Of a DNA stretch of 64,000 nt, positions 33,715-44,995 are shown in pieces. Both the position numbers and the translations under genes were made by a program. Below the pieces are notes generated by a model. It saw nothing but the letters and a program-made list of their open reading frames with translations, ran no database searches and was not told the DNA's origin. Numbering within the stretch: the stretch's first letter is position 1; the number at the start of each line of letters is the position of its first letter. Where the stretch lies: positions 1,612,001 through 1,676,000 of the forward strand of contig LSAX01000003.1 of the NCBI GenBank assembly GCA_001557505.1, read 5' to 3'. The stretch comes from Reticulascus tulasneorum (Eukaryota; Ascomycota; Sordariomycetes; Glomerellales; Reticulascaceae).

Positions 33715-34476
33715 TTACCGATTGCTCTTGGCTACACGCTCCAACTCGTCCTTCTTCTTGATCGCGTACGAGTTGCTGCTTCCCTTTGCTGCGTTGATCA
33801 GCTCCTCAGCAAGGCACTCGGCAATCGACTTGACGTTTCGGAAAGAAGCCTCGCGGGCACCGGTGGTGAGGAGGGCAATGGCCTGGTTGACTCGTCGGAG
33901 AGGAGACACATCGACGGCTTGTCGTCGGACGGTACCGGCAGAGCCGATTCGAGTGGAATCTTCTCGGGGACCGCAGTTGACGATGGCGTCAACGGCGACC
34001 TGGATGGGGTTCTGGTCGGTCATGAGATGGATCTGCATAGCATGTTAGTTATTTCTGGTTTCACTTTCTCTTCTCAAATCTCCAAGCGACGTACGATCTC
34101 GAAAGAGTGGGCGACAATTCGGACAGCCATGAGCTTCTTGCCGTTGTTTCGGCCGTGCATCATGAGTGAGTTCGTCAATCGCTCAATGATGGGGCAGTTG
34201 GCTTTTCGGAATCGCTTGACGGCGAATCGGCCAGCAGAATGGGTGACATAGACGGGGTTTCGGAGAGAGATGTAATCACTGCCATCGACAATATTAGCAA
34301 GAAATTCGGCATAGCACAGTCGCGGGGGAAGCTCACGTCAAAGAGATGTCTCTGACTTCAACATCGTAATCCCAGCGGTTGAACAGCTTGATGTTGCCAA
34401 CCTCCTTGACGACATCCTTGGGGAGGACGTCGTAAGCGCCGACATTTTCGACCTCGATATCTCCGCCTTCAGACAT
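33715..34476 (-). CDS. RPS5: 40S ribosomal protein S5 (uS7)
   Basis: Essential component of the small-subunit head, bound at the mRNA exit and E site. Three exons: 34476-34337, 34278-34095 and 34032-33715, 213 aa, matching the family length. Conserved blocks include [19 protein letters not shown] across intron 1, [53 protein letters not shown] across intron 2, [17 protein letters not shown], and the uS7 C-terminus RVAKSNR. The introns are 58 and 62 nt with GTGAGC and GTACGT donors. The start codon follows a short leader, 339 bp from the divergent RPS25 start, so both genes probably share one promoter region. Confidence 0.97.
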
Positions 34477-34815
34477 TTTCGCGAATCAGCCGGTGCAGAG
34501 AGGATTTTGCTGGCTTCGAGAAATGGTACTGGCGATGTCAACTACCTAGTTTATTGAAAAACAGTCGAGGATTTCAAGGTGGTGTTGCCCACCTTTTTTT
34601 TCGTGCCAATCAGCAGCCGCAAAACGCCCCACTCTCATCAGGGCAGGAGCCCTGGGCTTACCTTGCCTTCAAGTTTAGAGGGGCTGTCAGGACTTTCGCA
34701 TTTACCACATCAGAGTGTTGCACTACTGAACGACGGGCATTTATTCACCCTACTCTCCCACACGAAATAAAACGTCCTTGACGGAAGTGCTGCACTACCG
34801 ACAGACGTTCCCAAA
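34477..34815. promoter_or_regulatory. Bidirectional ribosomal-protein promoter RPS5 / RPS25
   Basis: Only 339 bp separate the start codons of two divergent ribosomal protein genes. The region includes a T-rich tract (34590-34600). I cannot name a specific ribosomal-protein promoter element with confidence. Confidence 0.65.
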
Positions 34816-35221
34816 ATGGCGCCAGCAACCGGAGCCAAGAAGCAGAAGAAGAAGTGGTACGTGTGGTAGCGATTTCAGAAAGGAATACTTCATCAGTTCT
34901 GACGATTATTCTTAGGTCCAAGGGAAAGGTTAAGGATAAGGCACAGCACGCCGTCATTCTGGACAAGGCCACCTCCGATAAACTCTACAAAGACGTCCAA
35001 TCCTACCGACTAGTCACCGTCGCCACACTCGTCGACCGAATGAAGATCAACGGCTCCCTCGCAAGACAATGCATCAAGGACCTTGAGGAGAAGGGCCTGA
35101 TCAAGCCGGTTGTACAACACAGCAAGATGCTGATTTACAGTTCGTTTGACCGGTACTCGGGTTGAGGATTGGATTGAAGCTGACAATGATGATAGCCCGT
35201 GCCGTTGGTGGAACCGATTAA
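34816..35221 (+). CDS. RPS25: 40S ribosomal protein S25 (eS25)
   Basis: Small-subunit protein near the E site, needed in other eukaryotes for IRES-driven initiation. Three exons: 34816-34856, 34916-35139 and 35196-35221, 96 aa. The Lys-rich N-terminus (MAPATGAKKQKKKW) is split from the core by intron 1 in the usual place. The core has SKGKVKDKAQHAVILDKAT, KLYKDVQSYRLVTVATLVDRM and GSLARQCIKDLEEKGLIKPV, a winged-helix fold. The last exon is tiny and encodes TRAVGGTD with the stop. The alternative reading through intron 2 ends in a stop after 8 codons and lacks the conserved C-terminus. Confidence 0.96.
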
Positions 35222-36764
35222 ACGCTCGACTTCATGATATTAGGCGATTCGAGTCCGCTTCCATACGAGGGACGGATGCGAAGGAGAGGTCTGGTTCAGG
35301 GAGATAGGTGGACGTCATCATGGCATATAAAAATTGCCTGGCCTGGAGGCTTTTCATGCTCGGTGTAGCATAGGGATTGGCTTTGCTTAAGACACTGCAA
35401 ATGGAATCTGCATCTGAACAAATCATGGCGTTGCTGAGGGAATTTGCTGCCGTCCAATCACCGATCCTGCTTCCGCTGGCTTACTTCTGATCTTCTGACC
35501 TTCGTGAGGTTGTCTTGTGTGGTACGCTACAGAGAAGGTTGTGCGATAACCAATCGTGGATCCTACGTAGGTTGACGTGTTGAATACCGCTGTTGCTTAC
35601 TTTTCGGGCAATTCTAATGTTATCCCATTGTTGCCCCATGAGTGACAATAGTTAGAGCTTGAAGCTTGATATGAGGAAGCTTTCTCAATACTTGCAAGCC
35701 ATGGTCGTCTACACACACGGCTACTTACCATAGGTAGGATGTACCACCAGAGTAAACAATACAGACAGCGGTCTTCGGGATTCACAAGCTCGAAATCAGT
35801 AGTCATGGAGTAGCATATCTCGCTATAGAATGAACAATTGTAGTCCTTCGCACTGCTTGGCCGTAGAATGTCAGTTGTGATTCGCCTACTTTTAACCGAG
35901 TCAGTGCTGCGGCTGTCTCCAGTACGGCAGCTGGCCCAACCGCCGGGACGAGGTGTCAATGCTGAAGAGAAAAGTAGTAAGCATAAAGAAAAATCCCTAG
36001 ACCACTCAATATCGATGGGGAAGAGCTATGCAAATTGACCAAACCAAACAACAAAGAAAAGACATGCTAATCAAGTGTTATCGGCGTGAATCCTGACTCG
36101 GGCAGAAGCTCTCCTGGACCCATGTTTAAGCTCGGCTCTTTTGGCTCAATTCCGGATCAGAGGCTGTTAGGAGGCTTGGCTACCCTCGTAGGGTGAATTG
36201 AAATGAGAGGCGGAGAAAATCCCTTCCTAGCCGCGGATGGGACTCAGGAGTAATACAGAGAGTGAGATAAAAAGCTCATTGGGCATCAAAGACGCCATAA
36301 AACCTTTGTTGTAGCTTCGGAGCCCCCGTACCTTCAAGTGTCTCCTAATTACATTAAGTTGAAGCCCGGAAAAAGACGGAGTACAGTCAAGTTACTATTG
36401 AACACTCGAGACACAATGGGATCCTTCTGTGACGCAGCTTGAATTATTCGCTGTTTCTTGTATTGGTACTCGGATCGAGATTCTAGTGAGAAATTACAGT
36501 GGAATACCTGCCACGAAAAAAAGTTGGGGACATAAATGCCCCGAGAGGGCAAGATCCTTTGCCGTATTTGGCCAAGTTTGCCTCAGGCTGTGGTTGCTTA
36601 GGTAGCGGAGCCCGAGTTCTCCCGTCCAGCCCCATATCATTTGAAAAATTTCCCTCTCCGAAGCATCTGCTCTCTTTCCAATTCACATCACGCATTTCGA
36701 GCCTCCGCCATCGAGACCATCTCCCCTCCATTTTAAAGCAGGATCCTTTGGAATTACCGTCAAG
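35222..36764. other. Intergenic, ADP/ATP carrier promoter
   Basis: 1.54 kb with no supported gene. The 3' end near the carrier gene should contain its promoter and leader. No repeats noted. Confidence 0.6.
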
Positions 36765-38348
36765 ATGACTGAGAAGAACAAGGTTTTTGGGATGCCGGTA
36801 AGTCTTCCCAGGATGCAGCAGCATTGAGATCTCAATGGCTTCGCCGCGCGCGGCAGCTCTTCCACAGCGCGATAGCAGTGTCACATACTTGGGAGCTTTC
36901 AATTGATCTATCCTGATGGGTCTATCTTGCTGGCAATCGAGTATAGGTCACTGGTTTCGTTGTTGATGGCACAGTTGCTGCCGCGCGCGAGAAAATTCTG
37001 ATTTTTGCCTCACCTCCCTATTATGGATCACTAGAGCTAACTTTTTTGCTTCACAGCCCTTCGTGGCCGACTTCCTTAGTAAGTTGTACTCTTGATCTGT
37101 CTGGGAATCTTTCGCGTCCACAGAAGAAAACACAATGTCTACCAGATCCCTTGGGGGATCTCGTAGCAACAGACAACCAACCTCCCCAAAAAGGGCCTGG
37201 CCTGTACGAGATAACATCATGGGCATCATCACTAACCCATCACAGTGGGAGGTGTATCCGCCGCAGTTTCAAAGACCGCTGCCGCTCCTATCGAGCGTGT
37301 CAAGCTTCTCATCCAAAATCAGGTTAGTGAAATTGCCTCTGAATAGCTGTGCAAAAATCGCGCGCTCTTCCGTCCAGACTCTGCGAAGTTCCAACAGGGC
37401 AGGCGAGCTCTAGCAATGCCTGCCCGACAAAGTTGGGCTCAATGGGGCTTTCATTTCTCACCTGTGCAGATACACTAACCCGCTGTCAGGATGAAATGCT
37501 CAAGTCCGGTCGTCTCGACCGAAAGTACGACGGTATTGCTGACTGCTTCCGACGTACCACCGCCGATGAAGGTGTTATGGCCCTCTGGCGTGGTAACACT
37601 GCCAACGTCATCCGATACTTCCCAACCCAAGCGCTGAACTTCGCCTTCCGTGACAAGTTCAAGCAGTGGTTTGGCTTCAAGAAGGACCGTGATGGATACG
37701 CATGGTGGATGGCTGGTAACTTGGCATCCGGTGGTGTATGTTATCTCTGACGGTTTTGTCGCTATCCCTACTGACATGTATTAGGCTGCTGGTGCCACTT
37801 CTCTGCTGTTCGTCTACTCTCTGGATTACGCCCGTACCCGACTTGCCAACGATGCCAAGAACGCCAAGAAGGGCGGTGATCGTCAGTTCAATGGTTTAGT
37901 CGATGTCTACCGAAAGACTCTTGCTTCTGATGGTGTTGCTGGTCTGTACCGTGGTTTCATGCCTTCCGTCGTCGGTATCGTTGTCTACCGAGGTCTGTAC
38001 TTCGGCATGTACGACTCCATCAAGCCTGTTGTTCTCGTCGGTCCTCTTGAGGGTAACTTCTTGGCCTCTTTCGCTCTCGGATGGCTGGTCACCACTGGTG
38101 CCGGTATCGCTTCTTACCCGCTTGATACCATCCGTCGTCGCATGATGATGACCTCCGGAGAGGCCGTCAAGTACAAGAGCTCTTTCGACGCCGGCAAGCA
38201 GATTATCGCCAAGGAAGGTGTCAAGTCCCTGTTCAAGGGTGCTGGTGCCAACATTCTCCGAGGTGTCGCCGGTGCTGGTGTCCTGTCCATCTACGATCAG
38301 CTCCAGGTCCTTATGTTCGGCAAGGCCTTCAAGGGTGGTTCCGGTTAA
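36765..38348 (+). CDS. AAC: Mitochondrial ADP/ATP carrier
   Basis: Inner-membrane antiporter that exports ATP and imports ADP. Five exons: 36765-36797, 37057-37078 (a 22-nt micro-exon), 37246-37322, 37490-37735 and 37785-38348, giving 313 aa. Three 100-residue mitochondrial-carrier repeats are present with PxD/ExxR-type signatures: [22 protein letters not shown] and [12 protein letters not shown]. The last holds the diagnostic RRRMMM at residues 243-248. There is no cleavable presequence, as usual for this carrier. Introns 1-3 are unusually long for this window (259, 167 and 167 nt). The micro-exon encodes PFVADFL and its junctions yield [21 protein letters not shown], exactly the carrier consensus, so it is certain. 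Codon choice is biased to C-ending codons, in line with high expression. Confidence 0.97.
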
Positions 38349-39420
38349 ACTCATTCACCTATCGACCTGTACAAACTCTACAACTGGTGGAGGGCTGGTA
38401 GTTGGTGGTTAATCTGGGGATGTGGGTGTGGGATAGAGATGGTCGGGCGGGCGACGGACGGTTGAGAAAAGGGGTGAGACTGGAAGTTGCGGGAGGGAAG
38501 TAGTGGCAGACATCACGATGCGGTGATTCATCTGGCACTCCTGGCTCTTTGCGGTTTAGACCTGGCATTTGGCAAGGCGTTCTTTTTCCGACCCTACGCT
38601 TCATGTGCTGTCTATTCCGCTGTAATTTATACATCCTAGCAATTCCCTTTGATTGTGTTCCTTCTTGCTACAATCCTCTCCGCTGGAATCAGTTGTTTCT
38701 TCGTTGTGTCTCAACCGGTTTCTTGTTTGGTTGCATACGATACTGATAGAGTCCATTTCGTACAATACAGAGTCAGTGGTTTCCTTTTAGATGCTTGAGT
38801 CCCAGCTTGGCCTAAGATGTCGACTGATGTTCTCTGCTCCCCATGATGCTCAAAGGAGCCGAGTAATTTTGGGCCGAAAAACTCATTACAAGGCCAAGGT
38901 TCTAGTCTTAGGGCAGCAGACAGGCTCTTCAGTACAATACTTAAACATGCCTGCAGTCATTCATAATCCAGATTTTGCCGGACGTGTTGGCAATATCGAG
39001 CCCCCATGCGCTTATTCCATCTGCCTTCAAGGTCTACCGTCTCCAAAAGGCTGGACATGATCTGAGGCTTTCACGTGCTTCTGTCCGTAAAGTTTCGGCC
39101 ACAACCACAACTGCTGCCCATTGGCCAATAATAAAATGCTTGTTAAATAATCGCGTCCCACGCGTTATACAAGCCCCCACTTATGACCAATATCGCATGC
39201 ATCGAGGTCCGCATTTTGATCGACCTTCACGTAGATTCGACGCCGGCTGTCAAGATCTAGCAGTCATATCATTGCCCTTACTTTCCCGCGGTTCGAATGA
39301 GAGCTTACTCTCCTTATTGCCAGGCTAGAGAGAGCTAGCGTAACGAACTCTCCAAGACTCAGTTCAAGAGATAGGTCTACTCTATCCTGTCACACTATTA
39401 TTCTCTACATCACCATCAAC
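38349..39420. other. Intergenic between ADP/ATP carrier and MHF2
   Basis: 1.07 kb holding the carrier 3' UTR and the MHF2 promoter. Nothing else recognised. Confidence 0.6.
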
Positions 39421-39895
39421 ATGCCAACCAAGCAGACCACCGCTCCCCGCGGTAGACCCTCCAACTCCAAATCCACAAGCAAAGCCTCAGCCTCAACTTC
39501 CAAGTCACTTCAGCAACCCGACAGCCCCAACCCGTTCGACTCTTCAGACGGCGAGCACCAGCAGGAAGACCAAGAAGTGGAAGTCCTCGAGGACGAAGAA
39601 GGAGAAGAAGAAGAAGAACCGGAAGCGACCATCCCCCCGGAGCTTTTGACGAGGCTTCTACACGAGTTCTTCGAGAAGGACACTACACGACTAACGAAAG
39701 ATGCGAACGGCGCCGCGGCAAAGTACATGGATATCTTTGTGAGGGAGGCGATTGCGCGGTGTGTGCAGGAACGGGAAGGCGGCTTTTTGGAGGTAGGTTT
39801 TGAACGGACGTTGCTGGTGACCGAGTTAGCTGATGGTGTGTTTACAGGTTGAAGACCTGGAGAAGATTGCGCCACAGCTTTTGATGGATTTCTGA
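39421..39895 (+). CDS. MHF2: CENP-X/MHF2 histone-fold protein
   Basis: Small histone-fold subunit which, with CENP-S/MHF1, binds branched DNA. The pair serves the kinetochore (CENP-T-W-S-X) and the FANCM helicase. Two exons, 39421-39792 and 39848-39895, 139 aa. The intron (GTAGGT...TTACAG, 55 nt) is needed to reach the family C-terminus VEDLEKIAPQLLMDF; without it the frame drifts into GFERTLLV. The fold is seen at IPPELLTRLLHEFF, TRLTKDANGAAAKYMDIFVREAIARC and the last helix. The N-terminal 70 residues are disordered, Ser/Thr/Pro-rich then strongly acidic (EDEEGEEEEEPE), longer than in vertebrate CENP-X. The start is the first ATG after a 1-kb gap. Family assignment by pattern is good but rests on short conserved segments. 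Confidence 0.85.
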
Positions 39896-41463
39896 GCTTG
39901 CAACATCCTTTGCTATGGGTCAGGTATAGATCCGTCACCAAACAGAACCGACTTCGGTATCATCCCACCGCGGTTCTCTTTCTCAGCTGCCATACAGAGT
40001 GTTCTCTATTTGCTCGTTGCGCTCATTCATCCATGCTTGGAGCCGACAACTACTGGACCACTCGTTGCTACCTGGAAGAGCCTGCCTGGTCTGAGCACGT
40101 TCTCAAGTCTAGAGGCGCGATCAGTGGAATATTGCTAGATATTAAGGGGGCACGATGGTTCGGGGGATTTTGAAATGTCTCTGGGGGTAAGCTTCGGAGA
40201 CTCTCAGAGATGAGTATGTTCCATCCTGCTGGATAAGGGCTTCACTGGCACAAAATTGGGAAGCTTTTGGCTCTACGCACGATGTTGCGGCTCTTGTGGA
40301 GGATAGGATGCCAAGGCTGGGGGATTCACCCCCCGACATGCGTCGTGGTGGCGCATGCAACTGAGGGTTTCGGTGGGGTTGCAGTTCAACGTATTGTAAC
40401 TTGGGGATATGAGACACGCGTCAAGGACTCGTATACCCCGAGACAATGGCTGTGATGAGCTTGAAGATTGGGGTGCCACTGGCTCCGAATATTCATGTAG
40501 CAGAATGGTCACAGGGTCTAGAGTAACATAAGTCACGAATGGTGCCGGAAATCATATCTCACAAGGGTCTCGGGTGCTCTTGGCTATACAAACAGATGGA
40601 CGGAATGGCAAAGATAATGACATGTATAGAATCGCAGAACCATCTGTTTTACTTGCAAAGACATTGCTCGGACACGATGAGGGTTACACGAGTGGCGGCA
40701 TTGAGCGACTAGAGGGCTTCTTGTGACTCTTGCTGATACGCCAGCGTACATTGGCAATCCAAGGCTGTTTGTCCTGTTGGAAGTGAGAATGAGGAGAATG
40801 ACCCATTGCGATCAATGCGTGAGGAACGAGATGTGACGACGCGTAGGCCATCTGAAGTCTGTATCTTGAGCCTGATGCAGACCCACAAGATAGTATGGAA
40901 TGACTGATATCGAACGTTTGAAAGCAACAACCTGACATCCATAACGACTCTGTCAAGAGTACAAACGTCTGGGGAAACCCTTGGATGGCACCCGTTTGAA
41001 TCGAGCTATTCGTAGAAAGGGGACTGAGCGATCATTCGACCTATTCGTGGGATCGTGGGGAAACAATTGGAGTGGCAAGCGTCAAACAAGCCAGGGTTTC
41101 TGATGCTGCGTTTGGTCAAGACAATCAAGACATCACGAACGGGACGTTTCGTTTCACCACGCAGCACCAGTGAGGCTAGAGATGCAGTCCGAAACATCAA
41201 ACCGAGCAGCGCCGAACATCTTGGGGTACATGAGCCGGGGCCATTAGATCAGCGGCGACATCGACTTCTTTCTCAAGGATCATCAAATAAGGTACCGTGT
41301 GACTAACGAGGTGCATGTGCCATTCAAATCACATTCTGCCGCGGCCAGATTAGGTGCGGCGACGAGGTACGCGGCGTGCAGGACCACAGATCAGAATTCT
41401 GCACGACGGGTCCTTCAAACCCAGATGCTGCAGGGTAGGGTTGATGTAATCTTTACGCTCCTA

Positions 41464-41488
41464 TACTCTGTACGGTATGTACAGAGTA
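41464..41488. repeat. Inverted repeat, 10-bp arms, 5-nt spacer
   Basis: TACTCTGTAC, spacer GGTAT, then GTACAGAGTA, a perfect match of both arms. Similar short palindromes recur in fungal intergenic DNA. No flanking terminal repeats or target duplication were found. Confidence 0.65.
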
Positions 41489-42715
41489 ATAGTAGGTGGG
41501 TTGAGTCCAGCAGCAGATCCGCATGGGAGGTGTTGCGTTTCTTCGCCCACTCCTGCAGAGGTATGCCGAGATTTGCCAAATGCCAGAAACCACAGTAAAA
41601 GGCGACAAGCCATGTCGGTAAGGTATCTCAGATCCCAGGGCCATTGTGAAAAGGTGGGACCGCGGTATTAAGGCACACGAGGCAGGGAGGAGCAGGGAGG
41701 AAGCAGGGTGGTCGGATAAAAGAGTCGCCTAAGTGCCTCTTTTGGGATAACCGCCCTGGGGTCAGGCTGGCCAAAGATGGCAGAATGGGTTGACGCCCAG
41801 GGGCGCTGAAACAGGGTGCGTCTCGCAACTGTCAGAGGCTCAACAGCTTGAGGCACATCCGAGCTCAGGACCCCCTGGTCCAGCTCCCAGCTTGGGGCCA
41901 AAACCTTATTTCGGCTTCGACGTCGTCCGACTTAGCGTTTGCCCTGCCCACTTCTACAATACGGCAGCGACATGGAGCGAATCTGCAGAAATCGCGGTTG
42001 CTTGGCAGGAATATGGCTTGGAAATTGGGATTCCGGCGATTTACACAAGGTACTGGGCGGGATTTTCTGATAGAGGCGGATACGGAAGCATTTTCTTGCA
42101 GTACTTCGTTCAGCGCCGCCTCCACTGGCTTGGCCCGCCGTTTAGGTGGTGAATGCCCTGGGGGGTCAGCTGGAACTGAGGCGACCCGGTGAGACGGGGT
42201 TCTATTCCTACGCAACAACAGCTTTTCCCTCTCAACATCACGTATACACATCTCACTCAACCTTTGAGCTCTGCAATCTACGGACAACCCCAATTCTCCT
42301 GACTGGAAAAAGGACCAGGATCATGGATTGTTTGCCATGCCCGAACTGCAAACGTCCAATTGAGCAATTGAGATGTCAGGACTAGACATCGAGGGGATGG
42401 CTTGCAGGGCCGCCCCAGGTCTTGATGTTTCTCATTTTCCACCTACCCGCGCAAAGACACCCTTCAGACATCCACCCCCCGTATCCCCTCGCTCATGGTC
42501 AAAACGTGTTTCAAAGACCTTCATTCCACCTTTTTTACCCTATTCCTCTCTCGTTACTTTTCTTACAGCCCCTGCCCAGCAATTGAGATGTTGCCGAGTG
42601 GCAAGGGTCTGTCGTCGGTCTTGGGACGATCCCGACATGACTTAAATTCATGCCGTTTCGCCCTCCCACACCCGAGAAGTTTTCCCTTTTTGCTCCCCTA
42701 GTTCCCAACTCTGAA

Positions 42716-42960
42716 TTATTATTCTTTTTCCTCCTTCTTCTTCCTTCTTCTCATCCTCTTCCCTTCGTGTTGGTTCTTTCACCGCGTTAATATTCTTTCC
42801 TGTCTTATTCAACTTTTCAAAAAAGGCTAGTCCTTACAGCGCGAGTCGCTTCTTTCACTTACAGTCACTCTCTTCGGGAAACCAAAACAAGAAACCCAAA
42901 TATCTACAGTCGTTCTTCGATCTTTTCAGCTTTTTCTACCAGAAACCAATAAAATCTCCT
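42716..42960 (+). promoter_or_regulatory. Pyrimidine-rich promoter/leader of the cupredoxin gene
   Basis: Long CT/T-rich stretch just upstream of the start codon at 42973, typical of strongly expressed fungal genes. No discrete binding site is claimed. Confidence 0.55.
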
Positions 42961-42972
42961 CGATAACTCAAA

Positions 42973-43713
42973 ATGCATTTCTCAACACTGGTTGTTGCGG
43001 CTCTTGCCAGCATCGCTTCAGGTACGTGGGAGGCTTCGGTGGCAGTGGATGTTCGGACGATGGGATCAGGCACGGATGGTTTACTGACTTGCTCTTAATA
43101 GCCGTCGATGTTCAAGTGGTCTCTGTCGCCTCCACCAACAACACCCTCAAGTTCTACCCTGAGAGGATCACCGCCCCTGTTGGCTCTATGGTTCAGTTCC
43201 AGTTCCGAGGAGGCAACCACTCTATTGTTCAGTCAGCGTTCGATGCTCCTTGCATTCCAATCTCGGTCACGAACACGAGCGCCGTCGGCATCTTCTCTGG
43301 ATACCAACCCGTCGCCGCCTCGCAAGCCATGGGCATGATCCCAGTCTTCACCGTCATGATCAACAACACCGCTCCCATGTGGCTCTACTGCTCGCAAGGC
43401 CGACATTGCCAAAGCGGCATGGTTATGGTCATCAACGAGAAGTAAGTTCAAGCCTCTAGCCAGCCGGTCATTAAGAGCCAAACACTAACCTGCCACCAGC
43501 ACCGCTGCCAACTCCACTCGGTCTCTGGAGAACTACAAGCTCGGCGCTGCCGGTGCCCAAGTTGTCGGCCAAACCCCTACCATCGGAGGTGGTCAGACAA
43601 CTGCCCAGCCCACCGACGCCGCCGGCAACCCTGTTCCCGCCTCCGGCGCATCGTCGCTCATGGCACCCAGCACCCTCCTGGTTGCTCTTTCTGCTGCTTT
43701 CCTCCTCATGTAA
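42973..43713 (+). CDS. GPI-anchored extracellular cupredoxin
   Basis: Secreted blue-copper-fold protein of the kind called extracellular serine-rich or cupredoxin-like in fungi; predicted to bind copper at the cell surface, function unknown. Three exons: 42973-43021, 43102-43441 and 43500-43713, 200 aa. Signal peptide MHFSTLVVAALASIASA, then the cupredoxin domain. Candidate copper ligands fall in the right order: His56 (GGNHSIVQ), Cys113 and His118 (LYCSQGRHC), and Met123 (QSGMVMVI). A Thr/Ser/Pro/Gly-rich linker leads to a C-terminal hydrophobic segment (PSTLLVALSAAFLLM) preceded by small residues, as for GPI attachment. N-glycosylation motifs are also present (NNT). The intron donor after AA and acceptor CACCAG keep the frame. 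The gene has a long pyrimidine-rich leader that suggests strong expression. Confidence 0.9.
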
Positions 43714-44127
43714 AAAAAGACGAGACAGTACGACAGGCAATGGGGAGGTGTTTGCGAGTGTGTGTTGGTTCACGCGACAGCCGCTGGGTTATTTGGGGTT
43801 CTTGAGACTAATACCATTGAGATCGCACCATCCGGAGCGACCTTTTCCTTTCTTAAGCGTTGAACATTTGAATGGGCGGACGAGGGGTGGTTTAGACGTC
43901 TTGTATATGGATCATGTCCGAAACGGCGTGTATTACATAGTGATATCGCATTAAAATCATCGAGTTATTTTTTTCTGGTACCTCTCTTCAGTTCGGCTGA
44001 ACAATGCAGTCCCCTTAACAGTGTCCTGGTAGCAGCTGCTGTGATGTGCACATATAACAAGATCTTGATGTCGTTCCAGGAGTTGAATTGGCGTATTAAG
44101 CTACTTCTATTCTGCCTTCTATGGTGA
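43714..44127. other. Convergent intergenic region
   Basis: 414 bp between the 3' ends of the cupredoxin and MAPR genes. Only probable 3' UTRs. Confidence 0.6.
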
Positions 44128-44995
44128 TCAGTTCTTCTTATCGCCCTCCTTCTCTGGGATCGTCCTCTTACTCCTCCCTTTCTGTGCAGGCTCACACAAC
44201 TTCCTCCTCTTCGACTTTTTCAGCCAATCCTTCTCCATCTTGACCATCCCCACCTTGTGGTACTTGGGGCTGTTGGCAAAGAAGTCGACCCAGTGTTTCA
44301 AAGCCTCGTACACCTTCTTCTCCGCCTCACGCATCTCCTTCTTCTTCAGTGCCTTGAACGCCTCATAAGTCCAGTGCCTGTCGATCTCCGGATCGTCGAT
44401 CGGCAGGAACATCTCCACGACTCCACGCATGTCGGGCGTGCGGTCGTCAGCGAAGCAGCCAGTCACGAAGCCACGCGAGGCATCGTGACCGGCAAAGACG
44501 TGGTAGGAGCCGCCAGGTCCGTATACGCGCGGGTTGGAGGAGACGTCGTATATTGTGCCATTGATAGCGAGGTAGATTGGTTTCTCCGGATCGGTACCGT
44601 CGTAGAGTTTGAGTTGCTCGGTAGTCAGGTTAATGGGTCCTTGCTGCTGGCAGTTAGGAGGCTGGTACGATGTACGCGGACTGTGAATTGGGTCAACGAA
44701 CGAATTGAGACTTCCAGTAGTCGACGCTCAAGTACTTGGGCCTACTTTTTAGGCCCCAGGTATAGCTCTCCCCTCCACTGATGAGGTAGCTGAGTCCACA
44801 TGATGCCAGGAGCAGGAAGGTCAGGACACGCAGAACGTCCACCCATGGGGAATAGTCATCATCGGAGTTGACTCTTTTCGCTCGTGGTGTCGGCTTCACT
44901 ACTTCAACTTCCTCAGCTCGCTCTTCCTTTTCCACTGGTTCCGGCTCGTCTTTCAGCGGCTTGCGCTGGCGCACTGACTGTTCCGAGTCTGCCAT
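44128..44995 (-). CDS. Membrane-anchored cytochrome b5-like (MAPR) heme protein
   Basis: Member of the membrane-associated progesterone receptor family (Dap1/PGRMC/neudesin-like), whose members bind heme and can support cytochrome P450 and sterol synthesis. Two exons, 44995-44702 and 44646-44128, 270 aa. Start chosen at MADSEQ, because the open frame upstream begins without ATG. A charged N-terminal region is followed by one transmembrane helix at residues 54-72 (VLRVLTFLLLASCGLSYLI). The heme-binding domain comes next: LYDGTDPEKPIYLAINGTIYDV, then YGPGGSYHVFAGHDASRG, the family hallmark with its heme-ligand tyrosines. A lysine-rich, possibly coiled segment and basic C-terminus follow. The 55-nt intron uses donor GTTCGT and acceptor TGCCAG after a CTAAC branch point. 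A shorter acceptor 21 nt from the donor is too close to be used. Confidence 0.88.

Larger units (their letters stand above)
39896..42972. other. Intergenic, 3.1 kb
   Basis: No supported gene. The last 260 bp are strongly pyrimidine-rich (about 42716-42960) and should be the promoter and leader of the cupredoxin gene. An inverted repeat with 10-bp arms lies at 41464-41488. Open frames of up to 143 codons exist on both strands but show no domain. Confidence 0.55.
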
